The notes under the pieces were generated by a model. That model saw only the letters and a program-made list of their open reading frames with translations. It was not told the origin of the DNA and ran no database searches. From Marvinbryantia sp. (GTDB lineage: Bacteria; Bacillota; Clostridia; Lachnospirales; Lachnospiraceae): 64,000 nucleotides of DNA. Below, in pieces: positions 1 through 8,256 of the stretch (position 1 is the stretch's first letter; each line of letters starts with the position of its first letter). The stretch covers positions 1 through 64,000 of the forward strand of contig JAEDFS010000004.1 in NCBI GenBank assembly GCA_016297895.1, in the 5' to 3' direction. A program made the translations under genes and the position numbers.

Positions 1-1
1 T

Positions 2-55
2 CTGGAAATGATGGACATCCGTCAGGTGATCGACAGCTGTGCTGTGAAAGAATAA
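2..55 (+). CDS. 3' end of an unidentified CDS (partial)
   Basis: An open frame enters from the left edge and ends at TAA 53-55, giving 17 residues (LEMMDIRQVIDSCAVKE). The frame has no internal stop and is followed 30 bp later by a strong terminator hairpin, which supports it as the real end of an upstream gene. The tail is too short to identify a family. Confidence 0.55.
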   Translation: MEMMDIRQVIDSCAVKE

Positions 56-82
56 GTGGAGAGTGCGGCAGAATAAGGTAAA

Positions 83-132
83 AAAGGACGATGCAAAACA
101 GGTGAAATATCATCTGCTTTGCGTCGTTTTTT
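83..132 (+). terminator. Rho-independent terminator of the upstream gene
   Basis: An 18-bp stem (88-105 with 110-127, including three G-T pairs) closes a 4-base loop and is followed by a run of Ts. It sits about 30 bp after the stop of the partial gene at the left edge. Confidence 0.75.
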
Positions 133-610
133 ATATCAGATGGAAGATGACTCCCGCCGCTCCAGGCGGTGAGCAAGAAATATATATCGGTGGCGGGGTC
201 AATCCTGGATTTTTTCATGGTCCACTGGGTCTATACAGGAAAAATTGTTGACCAGATTACAAAAGAGAGGGAAGTATTGAAAAAATCGGTCTTTTTAGGT
301 CTCTGTGGAAAAAAATACCCGACAGGATACTCAAAATCGGCAAAATCCTGGGTCGTACAGTAAACTTATTTTGTATAGAGAAAAACGAGTGGAGCATTGG
401 AATTTTTCCAAAGAAATTTAGGCCGTGGGAGGGTAAAATTCTGCCATGGCCTAAAAAGCGTTGGGAGTCCCCCCGACGGAGATAAAACAGAGCCGGTTTT
501 TAGTTAGAAAAATTTCGTGTCGAAACAAAAAACGGGACACCTGAGGCGGGACAGCATGGTACAATAATAATATGGTTGATACAGAAACTCCAAAATAGAA
601 AGGGAAGAAT
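133..610 (+). promoter_or_regulatory. Long non-coding leader with tandem hairpins before the surface protein
   Basis: About 480 bp without a convincing gene; small open frames here lack good ribosome sites or family resemblance. Two clear hairpins occur in tandem: GGCCGTGG (421-428) with CCATGGCC (444-451), and CGTTGGG (459-465) with CCCGACG (472-478). A TACAAT -10-like box lies near 559-564. The hairpins may belong to a regulatory RNA, but I could not match them to a known riboswitch class. Confidence 0.4.
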
Positions 611-616
611 GTGAGT

Positions 617-2545
617 ATGAGACAAAAGATAAACAGCAGAAGAAGCAACAGAACAGGCAGGAACATGAGCAGGAAGAATGTGGTGCTCGGATCTGGTATG
701 ATGCTGTGGGGATTGTGCATCATCCTGAGCGGAGCAAAAAGTTATGCAGAAGATAACATGGAGGAGGAAATTCTCCTGACGGAACAGGTGGAGTGGGAGG
801 AAAACCTGTCGGTCTCTGAGGAAACAGAGGAGATTCTGATTGAAAACCTGGCACCATTGGAGGATACTTTGGATGGAGTTTCAGATTTTGCCGGAGCGGA
901 ACAGAGTCCGGACGGTTACACTGATTTTGCCGGAGCGGAACAGAGTACGGACGGTTACACTGATCTTGCCGGAGTGGAACAGAATACGTACGAGGCACAG
1001 AAATCAGATGGTGAGCTGATACAGGAAGCAATTGACTCAGAAGCGGAGGTGACGATCACACTCAGCCAGAATATCAGTCTGACAGAGACGATTCGTGTTC
1101 CTTCCGGGAAAACAGTGGCACTGGTTCCTGCGGAAGGAATCGAGATCACGATCTTTCGCTCAGACGGGTTTTCCGGCCCGATGTTTTGCGTGGAAAAAGA
1201 TGGACTGCTGATCCTTGGAAGAGAAGGAGGCAGACTTCTGATCCATCAGGGCGAGGGGGACGCAGCAGAGAGTCTGATTGAAGAAGGAGAAGGAATGTTA
1301 AGCACAGAGGGTGAGGTTTTGGTGTTTCCGGAACCGAAAGAAGCGTTTGCGGCAGACAGTCTGATCTCGGACAGCCTGGAAATGGACAGCTTGCCAGAGG
1401 AAGAGCTGATCGAAGATGGGACGATGCCTGTATCTATGGACTTAAATGATGCAGTGATCGAATGGATGGACCCTGCAGAGCAGGTATATAACGGAACAGC
1501 ACATACACCGGAGATTCTGGTATGGGCAGGCTCCTGTCTGCTGATGAAGGGTTTTGATTATGATGTTGCATATTACAATAATGTTCACGCAGGAACGGCA
1601 GAGCTGGTGATCACGGCTACCGGATTTGGAATCTGTACAGGAAGCAAAACGGTGACCTTCCCCATCATACAGGCGGTTCCGGAGTATCAGGTGGAGAATC
1701 AGAAGGCAGAAAGCGGAGTTTTGCTGTCGGACCTGAAGATTCCGGAAAGTGCAGCAGGAGTGAATGGAGAAAAAGTGACAGGTACCCTGTACTGGTCTGA
1801 CAGTGAAGGGGGAATGGCTCTTCCGGCGGATATGACTCTGAGCGGAATGGAAGGGGAGACCCTGACTTTGTATTGGACGTTTTATCCGGGAGAGACTTTT
1901 TCTGATTATTTGCCGGTGTCCGGAAATATGACGATCACATTTCTGGCGGCTAAAATACCGGATAACGGTATGGCTGGAGAATGGGATGGATTGACCGATG
2001 GAATCGGAAATCTGAGCAATGACAGCAGTTCTTTCGGGGCGATGGAGGAAACAGAGAAGCCGATAGAGACACCAACGGAGAAAACGACAGAGAAGTCAAC
2101 AGAGACACCAACGGAGAAAACGACAGAGAAGTCAACAGAGACACCAACGGAGAAAACGACAGAGAAGCCAACAGAGACACCAACGGAGAAAACGACAGAG
2201 AAGCCAACAGAGACACCAACGGAGAAAACAACAGAGACGCCGACAGAGACACCGGATACAGAAAAAGAAACGGTTGCCGGGTCCGGAACAGCCGTAAGCG
2301 GCGGGATCTCTGCGGGAAGCGGAGTGAGCACAGGCGGAGGCAGTGTGGTCAGATCAGGCAGTTCAGGAACTGCTGTTTCCGGATCCGGAGGCAGCAGCGG
2401 TATTTCCGTAACATCCGGAGTATCCGGCAAAACGTCTGCTCCAAAAACCGGAGATGCATCCGAACCTGAAGTGTGGATGATATGGTGTTTCCTGGCAATC
2501 GGAGTCTGCGGAGCCGTCCTTGGGTATCAGAGGAGAAAGGGATAA
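617..2545 (+). CDS. Cell-wall-anchored surface protein with sortase-type tail
   Basis: About 642 residues. The N-terminus is basic followed by a hydrophobic segment ending near AKSYA, consistent with a signal peptide. The middle carries a short triplicated segment (DFAGAEQ-like, around residues 90-120) and, near residues 275-345, a YNGTAHTP...GFDYDVAYYNN...AGTAELVITATG pattern typical of MBG/Ig-like bacterial surface modules. Then follows a Thr/Glu/Pro-Lys repeat of 12-residue units, a Gly/Ser-rich stalk, and a tail APKTGD, a hydrophobic stretch and RRKG. APKTGD resembles the LPXTG sortase signal with a changed first residue. I chose ATG 617 over GTG 611 because the AAGGGAAG site is then 9 bases away. 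Ligand unknown. Confidence 0.75.
   Translation: MRQKINSRRSNRTGRNMSRKNVVLGSGMMLWGLCIILSGAKSYAEDNMEEEILLTEQVEWEENLSVSEETEEILIENLAPLEDTLDGVSDFAGAEQSPDGYTDFAGAEQSTDGYTDLAGVEQNTYEAQKSDGELIQEAIDSEAEVTITLSQNISLTETIRVPSGKTVALVPAEGIEITIFRSDGFSGPMFCVEKDGLLILGREGGRLLIHQGEGDAAESLIEEGEGMLSTEGEVLVFPEPKEAFAADSLISDSLEMDSLPEEELIEDGTMPVSMDLNDAVIEWMDPAEQVYNGTAHTPEILVWAGSCLLMKGFDYDVAYYNNVHAGTAELVITATGFGICTGSKTVTFPIIQAVPEYQVENQKAESGVLLSDLKIPESAAGVNGEKVTGTLYWSDSEGGMALPADMTLSGMEGETLTLYWTFYPGETFSDYLPVSGNMTITFLAAKIPDNGMAGEWDGLTDGIGNLSNDSSSFGAMEETEKPIETPTEKTTEKSTETPTEKTTEKSTETPTEKTTEKPTETPTEKTTEKPTETPTEKTTETPTETPDTEKETVAGSGTAVSGGISAGSGVSTGGGSVVRSGSSGTAVSGSGGSSGISVTSGVSGKTSAPKTGDASEPEVWMIWCFLAIGVCGAVLGYQRRKG
2056..2246 (+). 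repeat. 36-bp in-frame tandem repeat (12-residue TPTEKTTEKSTE-like unit)
   Basis: About five near-identical 36-bp units encode a Thr/Glu/Lys/Pro spacer in the wall-anchored protein. Units differ mainly at one codon (Ser or Pro). It is probably a flexible wall-spanning stalk and could vary in copy number by slippage. Confidence 0.85.
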
Positions 2546-2555
2546 TGGAAATCCC

Positions 2556-2584
2556 TTGACAGCAACGGGTTTGTTGGGTATAAA
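2556..2584 (+). promoter_or_regulatory. Sigma-A-type promoter for the chromate transporter pair
   Basis: TTGACA (2556-2561), a 17-bp spacer and TATAAA (2579-2584) lie just after the surface protein stop and about 50 bp before the first chromate transporter gene. This is a near-consensus vegetative promoter. Confidence 0.7.
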
Positions 2585-2632
2585 CATATGGGAATTATAT
2601 GAGTATTCGACAAAAAGACAGGAGAACTGTGT

Positions 2633-3175
2633 ATGAAAGATCTGATAGAATTGTATCTTGCATTTTTCCGGATCGGCGGCCTGACCTTTGGAGGCGGCCT
2701 GACCATGCTTCCCATGCTGAAATATGAGCTGGAAGAAAAGAAGCACTGGGTCACGGAGGATGAACTTCTGGACTATTATGCCATCGGACAGTGTACGCCG
2801 GGAATCATTGCTGTCAACGTAGCAACTTTTGTGGGTTTTAAGAGAAAAGGAATTCCGGGGGCACTGTTTTCTACACTGGGAATGATCAGCCCTTCTCTGA
2901 TCATCGTATCGATCCTGGCTATGTTTCTGGATCAGTTTATGAGTAACCGTATCGTGGCTCATGCCATTGCAGGAGTGAAGGTGGTGGTCTGTGCCCTGAT
3001 GCTGAATACGGTGATCACTCTGGCGAAGAAAAGCTTTGTTAGCCCTCTCTGCGTAGTGATCGGAGTGGTAACATTTCTGCTGGCAGTGTTCACGTCGGTA
3101 CCGTCTGTTCTGCTGGTGATCGCTGCAGGAATTCTCGGAATCATGTTACAGAAGGCAGGGAGGTTACAGGAATGA
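2633..3175 (+). CDS. Chromate transporter half, N-terminal-type (CHR family)
   Basis: 180 residues, an integral membrane protein of the CHR family in its short, single-domain form. It starts with the typical amphipathic lead and the FRIGGLTFGGGLTMLPML motif near residues 12-30, and carries the conserved YAIGQCTPGIIAVNVATFVG segment near 50-70. Short CHR proteins are usually encoded as pairs that assemble into one transporter, and the next gene is such a partner, overlapping by 4 bp (ATGA). Family members export chromate or act on related anions; the native substrate here is unknown. Confidence 0.9.
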   Translation: MKDLIELYLAFFRIGGLTFGGGLTMLPMLKYELEEKKHWVTEDELLDYYAIGQCTPGIIAVNVATFVGFKRKGIPGALFSTLGMISPSLIIVSILAMFLDQFMSNRIVAHAIAGVKVVVCALMLNTVITLAKKSFVSPLCVVIGVVTFLLAVFTSVPSVLLVIAAGILGIMLQKAGRLQE

Positions 3176-3732
3176 GCAATGTATATGTACAGCTTTTTGT
3201 GGAGTTTTTTCAGATCGGGCTTTTTGCCGTGGGCGGCGGTCCCGCCACGATTCCGTTTCTGATGGATCTGCCCTCCCGTCATGACTGGTACAGCAGAGCG
3301 GATGTGGCCAGCATGCTGGCGGTCAGTGAGAGTACACCGGGCCCCATTGGAATCAATATGGCAACTTATGCAGGATATCACGCAGCCGGTTATCCCGGTG
3401 GTCTGGCGGCCACACTTTCTCTGGTGCTGCCCAGCCTGATCGTGATCGTTCTGATCGCCAAGCTTCTGGAGAATTTTAATCAAAATCCTTATGTGAAAGC
3501 GGCATTCTGGGCGATTCGCCCGGCGGTGACCGGACTGATCGCCATGGCGGTCATGGGAATTTTTGAGACGTCTCTGTTCGTGGCGGCAGATGGGAGCTAT
3601 CGCTTTCCGGTATTTTCACTGATCCTGTGTGCACTGTTTTTTGCGGGCATGAATCTGAAGAAGCTGAAAAAGCTGCATCCTGCCGTATGGCTTCTTGCAG
3701 GAGCGCTGATCGGCTTGGCTTTTCAGATGTAG
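3172..3732 (+). CDS. Chromate transporter half, second subunit (CHR family)
   Basis: 186 residues, the second half of a split CHR transporter. It shows the same fold signature as its neighbour: FFQIGLFAVGGGPATIPFL near residues 11-30 and SESTPGPIGINMATYAGY near 50-68, then several hydrophobic helices. Its ATG overlaps the stop of the preceding gene, implying translational coupling. The two probably form an antiparallel heterodimer, as is known for split CHR pairs. Confidence 0.9.
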   Translation: MSNVYVQLFVEFFQIGLFAVGGGPATIPFLMDLPSRHDWYSRADVASMLAVSESTPGPIGINMATYAGYHAAGYPGGLAATLSLVLPSLIVIVLIAKLLENFNQNPYVKAAFWAIRPAVTGLIAMAVMGIFETSLFVAADGSYRFPVFSLILCALFFAGMNLKKLKKLHPAVWLLAGALIGLAFQM

Positions 3733-3944
3733 TTTTCGGTATGGGAAAAGACCTTGCAAAGGGAAAGAGAATGCTATACAATGGATTCAAGTACGCCACC
3801 GGCGTACTTGCCGCAAGGCGCACGCTCCGAAGGAGCTTTCATCTGTGCGCCTGTGCGATTCGCCGGAGGCCAGGCTTTCAGCGGGGGACTCCCCGGCTGA
3901 AAGCTCACCGGATACGTAAAACAGTAGAAAAGAGGTTTAGAATT
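3733..3944. repeat. Intergenic region rich in palindromes (REP-like)
   Basis: The 212-bp gap contains several stems: GTACGCC (3791-3797) with GGCGTAC (3801-3807), a GGCGCAC/GTGCGCC stem enclosing GCTCC-GAA-GGAGC, and GCTTTCAGC with GCTGAAAGC near 3872-3902. The GTACGCC...GGCGTAC hairpin recurs at 46132-46149. The region looks like an extragenic palindromic element rather than coding DNA. Confidence 0.55.
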
Positions 3945-4784
3945 ATGTCAGAAAAATCATCATGCAGCAGTGCATCTTCCTGCAGCAGAGAAAGCTGTGA
4001 GGGTTGTCCCAGCAAGCAGCAGCCCCAGAGTTTTCAGGTGGAAATGAACCAGTATTCCGATATTAAGCATGTGATCGGCGTGGTCAGCGGAAAAGGCGGC
4101 GTAGGAAAATCTATGGTAACGGCTTCCCTTGCCAACCTGCTGGTGTCAAAGGGATACCGGGTAGGAATTCTTGATGCGGATATCACAGGTCCTTCCATTC
4201 CGAAAATGTATGGACTGAAGGGACCGGCTATGGCAGACGATGAGGGTGTTTACCCCATGCTGACAGAAAATGATATCAAAGTGATCTCCATCAATCTGAT
4301 GATGCCGGACGAGGAAGCACCGGTGATCTGGAGAGGACCGGTCATTGCAGGAATGGTGAAGCAGTTCTGGAGTGACGTGATCTGGGGAGAACTGGATTAT
4401 CTTCTGGTGGATATGCCGCCGGGAACAGGAGACGTACCTCTGACGGTGTTCCAGTCCCTTCCGGTGGATGGAATCGTGATCGTTTCTTCCCCGCAGGATC
4501 TGGTGAAGATGATCGTGAAAAAGGCCTACAATATGGCAAAGACCATGAATATTCCGGTCTATGGAATCGTAGAAAATTACAGCTATCTGAAATGTCCGGA
4601 CTGCGGAAAAGAGATCGCCGTATTCGGAGAAAGCCACATTGATGAGATTGCGGAAGAAATGGGTGTGAAGGTACTTGGTAAAATGCCCATCGATCCTGCA
4701 TTTGCAGAGATGGCAGACGGACATTTTGCTTCTGCGTCCAATCCTTACCTGGAAGAGGCATATAAAGCAGTGACTGCAAAATAA
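3945..4784 (+). CDS. Mrp/NBP35-family Fe-S cluster carrier P-loop ATPase
   Basis: 279 residues. It belongs to the Mrp/ApbC/NBP35 family that binds and passes on [4Fe-4S] clusters in the cytosol. Visible are the deviant Walker A motif GKGGVGKS (residues 49-56), DADITGPS, LLVDMPPGTGD (Walker B region) and the C-terminal CPDCGKE that forms the bridging cluster site in the dimer. The N-terminus has four cysteines (7, 13, 18, 21), recalling the N-terminal cluster site of NBP35-type proteins. I chose ATG 3945, after AAGAGG, because the open frame upstream runs through the palindromic region. The stop lies 1 bp from the end of the convergent lysozyme-like gene. Confidence 0.9.
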   Translation: MSEKSSCSSASSCSRESCEGCPSKQQPQSFQVEMNQYSDIKHVIGVVSGKGGVGKSMVTASLANLLVSKGYRVGILDADITGPSIPKMYGLKGPAMADDEGVYPMLTENDIKVISINLMMPDEEAPVIWRGPVIAGMVKQFWSDVIWGELDYLLVDMPPGTGDVPLTVFQSLPVDGIVIVSSPQDLVKMIVKKAYNMAKTMNIPVYGIVENYSYLKCPDCGKEIAVFGESHIDEIAEEMGVKVLGKMPIDPAFAEMADGHFASASNPYLEEAYKAVTAK

Positions 4785-4785
4785 G

Positions 4786-5439
4786 TCAGAAGGAAATATA
4801 TTGAAGAACGTGATCTACATATTCCGGATCACCGTAGGAAGCCCAGCCAAGCTGGGCTTTCATCATTTCTGAATATTCAGCCGCATTTTCTGCAGAGTAT
4901 CCTCCGTAGGATTCCAGGGCCCATTCGGCATAATGATTACCGAAGTTATATTCCTGGATGGCAAGCTTCAAACGGTCTGTATCGGAAATGCTGCTGCATC
5001 CGGCCAGTTCCAGACAATATGCAAAGGTCTGGACACCCACCTGGATGGAATAATCCGCATCGGCTATGCTGCCCGGTTCATTGCTGTACATGGTGTTAAA
5101 GGGGCTTTCCGAGCACTGCATCACATCGGTGCCCTGACCGGAGCTTTCCTGCTGCATCATGGCCAGGAGGAGCGTGGAGTACTGGGATATGTCGTATTCC
5201 CGGCACCAGGCTTCCATCCGGGACTGGTACTGCAGGACATCCTCATTGACGCCTGTAAGGGTGCCCTTAGCTTTCCCGGCGGTAAGCCGGGGCAGGAAGA
5301 AAAGCGTACTGAAAAGAACGATCAGGGCGGCGGCAATGCAGCCGATGATGATTTTCTGATGCTGTACCTGCTGTCTGCGGGATATGGATCGGGTCGTTTT
5401 TTTTCTGCGTGTTTCTTTTTTATCTTTTTTTTCTGTCAT
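4786..5439 (-). CDS. Membrane-anchored lysozyme-like (CwlT-type) peptidoglycan hydrolase
   Basis: 217 residues. A Lys/Arg-rich cytosolic head (residues 1-28) precedes one membrane helix (about 30-50). The external part matches the lysozyme-like domain found in CwlT-type hydrolases: SQYSTLLLAMMQQESSGQG with its likely catalytic Glu, then DVMQCSES, SIQVGVQTFAYCLELAG and AIQEYNFGNHYAEWA. Such enzymes cleave the glycan strand of peptidoglycan. It is the only gene of its strand here and faces the Mrp gene tail to tail. No NlpC/P60 domain is present, unlike conjugative-element CwlT, so a housekeeping role is likely. Confidence 0.85.
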   Translation of the reverse strand: MTEKKDKKETRRKKTTRSISRRQQVQHQKIIIGCIAAALIVLFSTLFFLPRLTAGKAKGTLTGVNEDVLQYQSRMEAWCREYDISQYSTLLLAMMQQESSGQGTDVMQCSESPFNTMYSNEPGSIADADYSIQVGVQTFAYCLELAGCSSISDTDRLKLAIQEYNFGNHYAEWALESYGGYSAENAAEYSEMMKAQLGWASYGDPEYVDHVLQYISF

Positions 5440-5491
5440 TCGATGTTCCTTTGATAATTCTGTCCGATTGTCTTATGTTTGGCAATTAGGG

Positions 5492-5520
5492 TTGAGTTTT
5501 TGCGGCAGAATCATTATAAT
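5492..5520 (+). promoter_or_regulatory. Sigma-A-type promoter of galK
   Basis: TTGAGT (5492-5497), a 17-bp spacer and a perfect TATAAT (5515-5520) lie about 45 bp before the galK start. Confidence 0.8.
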
Positions 5521-5566
5521 TGAAAGTAACATGAATGTAAATCAGAAGATGCAGGGGGATCGTTTT

Positions 5567-6850
5567 ATGAAGCGTCAGAATATGAAGGAAATACTGGAAA
5601 AAGACAGTACACGAAAGTTATTTTTAGATTTGTACGGAGAGGGTAATGTGGAGGAAAATCTGGAGCGCTACCGTTATCTGGCAGATGGATTTGTGAAGAA
5701 TTTCGGTGATGAGGAATTTGAACTGTTTTCTTCTCCGGGACGTACTGAGATCGGCGGAAACCACACAGACCACAATCACGGGAAAGTGCTGGCAGGAAGT
5801 GTGAATCAGGACTGTATCTGTGCGGCCAGAAAAAATGGGAAAAATGAAATCCGTATCGTCAGTGAGACTTTCCATCAGGATTTCACCATTGATCTTGATC
5901 ATCTGGAACCTACGGAAAAGACTACCGGAACCGTTCCTCTTATCAAAGGGCTTCTGGCAGGATTTCAGGAAAGAGGTTTTCAGATCGGCGGATTTGATGC
6001 CTTTACCACCAGCACCGTGATCAGTGCGGCAGGGGTCAGCTCCTCTGCTTCGTTCGAGATGCTGATCTGCAGCATTTTAAATTATTTCTTTAATGAAAAT
6101 AAGATGACAGTGACAAACTATGCACATGCAGGAAGATATGCGGAGAACAAATACTGGAACAAGGCTTCGGGACTTCTGGATCAGATGGCCTGCGCCAGCG
6201 GCGGAATCGTGACCATTGATTTTAAGGACTGTGAAAATCCGAAGGTGGAGAAGATCGATTTCAGCCTGGACGAGATCGGATGCGATCTGCTGATCGTGAA
6301 TACTGGTAAGGGACATGCCAATATGAGTGATGAGTACTCGGCTGTTCCGGTAGAGATGAAAAAGACAGCAGCATTTTTCGGAAAAGAAGTACTGGCTGAG
6401 GTGGACGAGGAGGAATTTATGTCCAGAATCCCTCAGGTCAGAAAAGCACTGGGAGACCGGTGTGTGCTTCGTGCCCTGCATTTTTATAATGAAAACAAAC
6501 GTGTGGATGCGGAAGTAGCAGCTTTGAAAGAGAAGAGATATGATGATTTCCTGAAGATGATCTGTGAGTCCGGAGATTCCTCCTGGAAATGGCTGCAGAA
6601 CTGCTACTGCATCGAGACTGCTTCTGAGCAGGCTATCTGCATTGCGCTGGCACTGACAGAGTTGTATCTGAAGGGCATGCCCCGCACGGCATACCGGATC
6701 CACGGCGGCGGATTTGCAGGGGTGATCATGGTGATCCTTCCCAAAGAGGAGACGGCAGGATTTACAAAATATATGGAAGAAAAACTGGATGACAAGTGCG
6801 TGTATAAGATGAGTATACGCAAGTACGGTGCCATCCATATGGAGCTGTAA
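5567..6850 (+). CDS. galK: Galactokinase
   Basis: 427 residues, GHMP-family kinase that phosphorylates galactose at C1 in the Leloir pathway. The substrate motif SSPGRTEIGGNHTDHNHG is near residues 55-72, the ATP-binding motif VISAAGVSSSASFE near 150-163, and the third GHMP motif RIHGGGFAGVIMVI near 375-390. The length fits Clostridial galactokinases, which run longer than the E. coli enzyme. ATG 5567 was chosen because AGGGGG precedes it by 8 bases; the open frame upstream reads into the promoter. No galT or galE is nearby, so the rest of the pathway must be elsewhere. Confidence 0.92.
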   Translation: MKRQNMKEILEKDSTRKLFLDLYGEGNVEENLERYRYLADGFVKNFGDEEFELFSSPGRTEIGGNHTDHNHGKVLAGSVNQDCICAARKNGKNEIRIVSETFHQDFTIDLDHLEPTEKTTGTVPLIKGLLAGFQERGFQIGGFDAFTTSTVISAAGVSSSASFEMLICSILNYFFNENKMTVTNYAHAGRYAENKYWNKASGLLDQMACASGGIVTIDFKDCENPKVEKIDFSLDEIGCDLLIVNTGKGHANMSDEYSAVPVEMKKTAAFFGKEVLAEVDEEEFMSRIPQVRKALGDRCVLRALHFYNENKRVDAEVAALKEKRYDDFLKMICESGDSSWKWLQNCYCIETASEQAICIALALTELYLKGMPRTAYRIHGGGFAGVIMVILPKEETAGFTKYMEEKLDDKCVYKMSIRKYGAIHMEL

Positions 6851-6855
6851 CATTG

Positions 6856-7434
6856 ATGGAATTCAAAGATATTCTGGCGGAAGGAAAAGCTTTCCGCCAG
6901 CAGGCGTTTGCGTTATATGAAGCAGCATTTCCGGAGAAGGAAAAAAAGCCCCGGGAACTGATGGAACGTCTGGCCGGGGAAGGGAAAATGGAACTTCTGG
7001 CAGTGACAGAGGAGGATTGTTTTGTGGGTCTGGCATTCAACATGCTGGATGAGGAGCTTGCCCTTCTGGATTATTTCGCCATTTCTCCAGACCTACGGAG
7101 CGGCGGCTTTGGGGGACGGGCGATTCGATGCCTTCTGGAAAAATTTGCAGGGAAGAAATATATATTTGAGATCGAAAAACAGGATCCCCGGGCGGAAAAC
7201 GCAGAAGAGCGGAAGCGGAGAAAAAGGTTCTATCTCAGGAACGGACTAAAAGAGACCGGACTTTTTGTGAATGTATATGCCACGGATTTTGAACTGCTGA
7301 CACCGGACGGCAGCCTGACTTTTGAGGAATATGTGACGGTCCTTCGTGATATTCTGGGAGAAGAAGGGGTGAAAGCGCTGAATCCCCGGGTGATTCCGGT
7401 CGAAAAGGGATACCCATGGAGAAGACTACCTTAG
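6856..7434 (+). CDS. GNAT-family N-acetyltransferase
   Basis: 192 residues. The fold signature of acetyl-CoA-binding GNAT proteins is visible: FVGLAFNMLDEELALLDYFAISPDLRSGGFGGRAIRCLLEKF, split over residues 50-95, with the pyrophosphate-binding loop RSGGFGGR. It follows galK by only a few bases and is probably co-transcribed, but nothing indicates a role in galactose use. The substrate is unknown. The 3' end adjoins the D-lactate dehydrogenase remnant on the other strand. Confidence 0.8.
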   Translation: MEFKDILAEGKAFRQQAFALYEAAFPEKEKKPRELMERLAGEGKMELLAVTEEDCFVGLAFNMLDEELALLDYFAISPDLRSGGFGGRAIRCLLEKFAGKKYIFEIEKQDPRAENAEERKRRKRFYLRNGLKETGLFVNVYATDFELLTPDGSLTFEEYVTVLRDILGEEGVKALNPRVIPVEKGYPWRRLP

Positions 7435-7444
7435 CTGCCATGCT

Positions 7445-7703
7445 GAATTCATTTTCAATGACATCCAGTCCGGCAGCTCCGATTTTTCCGGATTCAATTC
7501 CATCGATGAGAGCTTTGGTGTCAATGAGGCCGCCTCTTGCCGTGTTGATGATGACCACCTGATCTTTCGTTCTGGCAATGGACTGTGCATTGATCATATG
7601 GAAGTTCTCTTCTGTCAGCGGCATATGAAGAGAGATCATGTCGGACTCTCCATACAGGGTGCCAAGATTCCAAAATCCCGGTAGCTGTAGACAAATACTT
7701 TCA
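7445..7703 (-). pseudogene. D-lactate dehydrogenase remnant with a large internal deletion
   Basis: On the minus strand an AGGAGG site precedes ATG 7703 and the residues MKVFVYSYRDFG, the usual start of Clostridial D-lactate dehydrogenases. The frame then shifts and resumes as GTLYGESDMISLHMPLTEEN and continues through IINTARGGLIDTKALIDG to AGLDVIENEF, where similarity stops near 7445. Most of the catalytic domain and first half of the NAD domain, and the C-terminal part, are missing. The product cannot be a working enzyme. The good ribosome site suggests recent decay. Confidence 0.85.
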
Positions 7704-7716
7704 TAAAGGCCTCCTT

Positions 7717-8256
7717 TTAGTTGATACGATCAGAAATGGCAGGACCATCAAAAACGAATGATTTTACAGTTTTAAAATCACCTTCCACAAATCCCTTTTT
7801 ATCCAGAAGAACGCTGATGTTATTCCGGCAGTTCAGAAGATACAGGTTTTTGGTTTCCAGCCAGCCGGCTACATCGCTGTATGGAATCCAGGTGATTTTT
7901 CCTGTGTTTGAGGTCACTGACAATCGATCCTGGTAAAAAACAACGGTTCGTTCGGGGAGACTGTCACTCCCCTGGACCATGGCTTTGTATTTGCTGTTTC
8001 GTCTGGTGTTGGGGAGCATTACCATCAGCCAGAAAAGCAGTGCGCCCAGGAAAACAGATTCTCCAAGGAGAAAGAACAGGGAACCTCCGGTGTACCAAAG
8101 CCAGGCAGCCACTGCCAGGTAAAGTGCGATCAGAATCAGTGCAATTTTCTGTACGGACTTTTTATATGCCTTGCTTTCTGATACACGCATGGCCTCGTGA
8201 AACAGAGAGCGGGAAATAAGAATGTGGTTTTTAGCGATTTGAGTTGTCGGATGCAT
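7717..8256 (-). CDS. YcxB-like membrane protein
   Basis: 179 residues. Two closely spaced membrane helices (about residues 38-80) are followed by a soluble C-terminal part with the pattern RTVVFYQDRLSVTSNTGKITWIPYSDVAGWLETKNLYLL, which resembles the YcxB-like family, whose tail is PH-like. Function is unknown. It is last in a minus-strand set with the LacI-type regulator at its head; its start, after AGGAGG, overlaps the end of the YesL-like gene by 26 bp, so the two are translationally linked. Confidence 0.7.
   Translation of the reverse strand: MHPTTQIAKNHILISRSLFHEAMRVSESKAYKKSVQKIALILIALYLAVAAWLWYTGGSLFFLLGESVFLGALLFWLMVMLPNTRRNSKYKAMVQGSDSLPERTVVFYQDRLSVTSNTGKITWIPYSDVAGWLETKNLYLLNCRNNISVLLDKKGFVEGDFKTVKSFVFDGPAISDRIN

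Noticed and set aside
63..363. Two small open frames in the left intergenic region
   Set aside because: They overlap the terminator hairpin and each other, and have no good ribosome site or family resemblance.
2633..3732. Frameshifted single chromate transporter
   Set aside because: Split short-chain CHR pairs with ATGA overlap are a normal form of the family.
3627..3944. N-terminal extension of the Mrp-type protein
   Set aside because: The open frame upstream of ATG 3945 passes through the chromate transporter gene and a palindromic region, and lacks a ribosome site.
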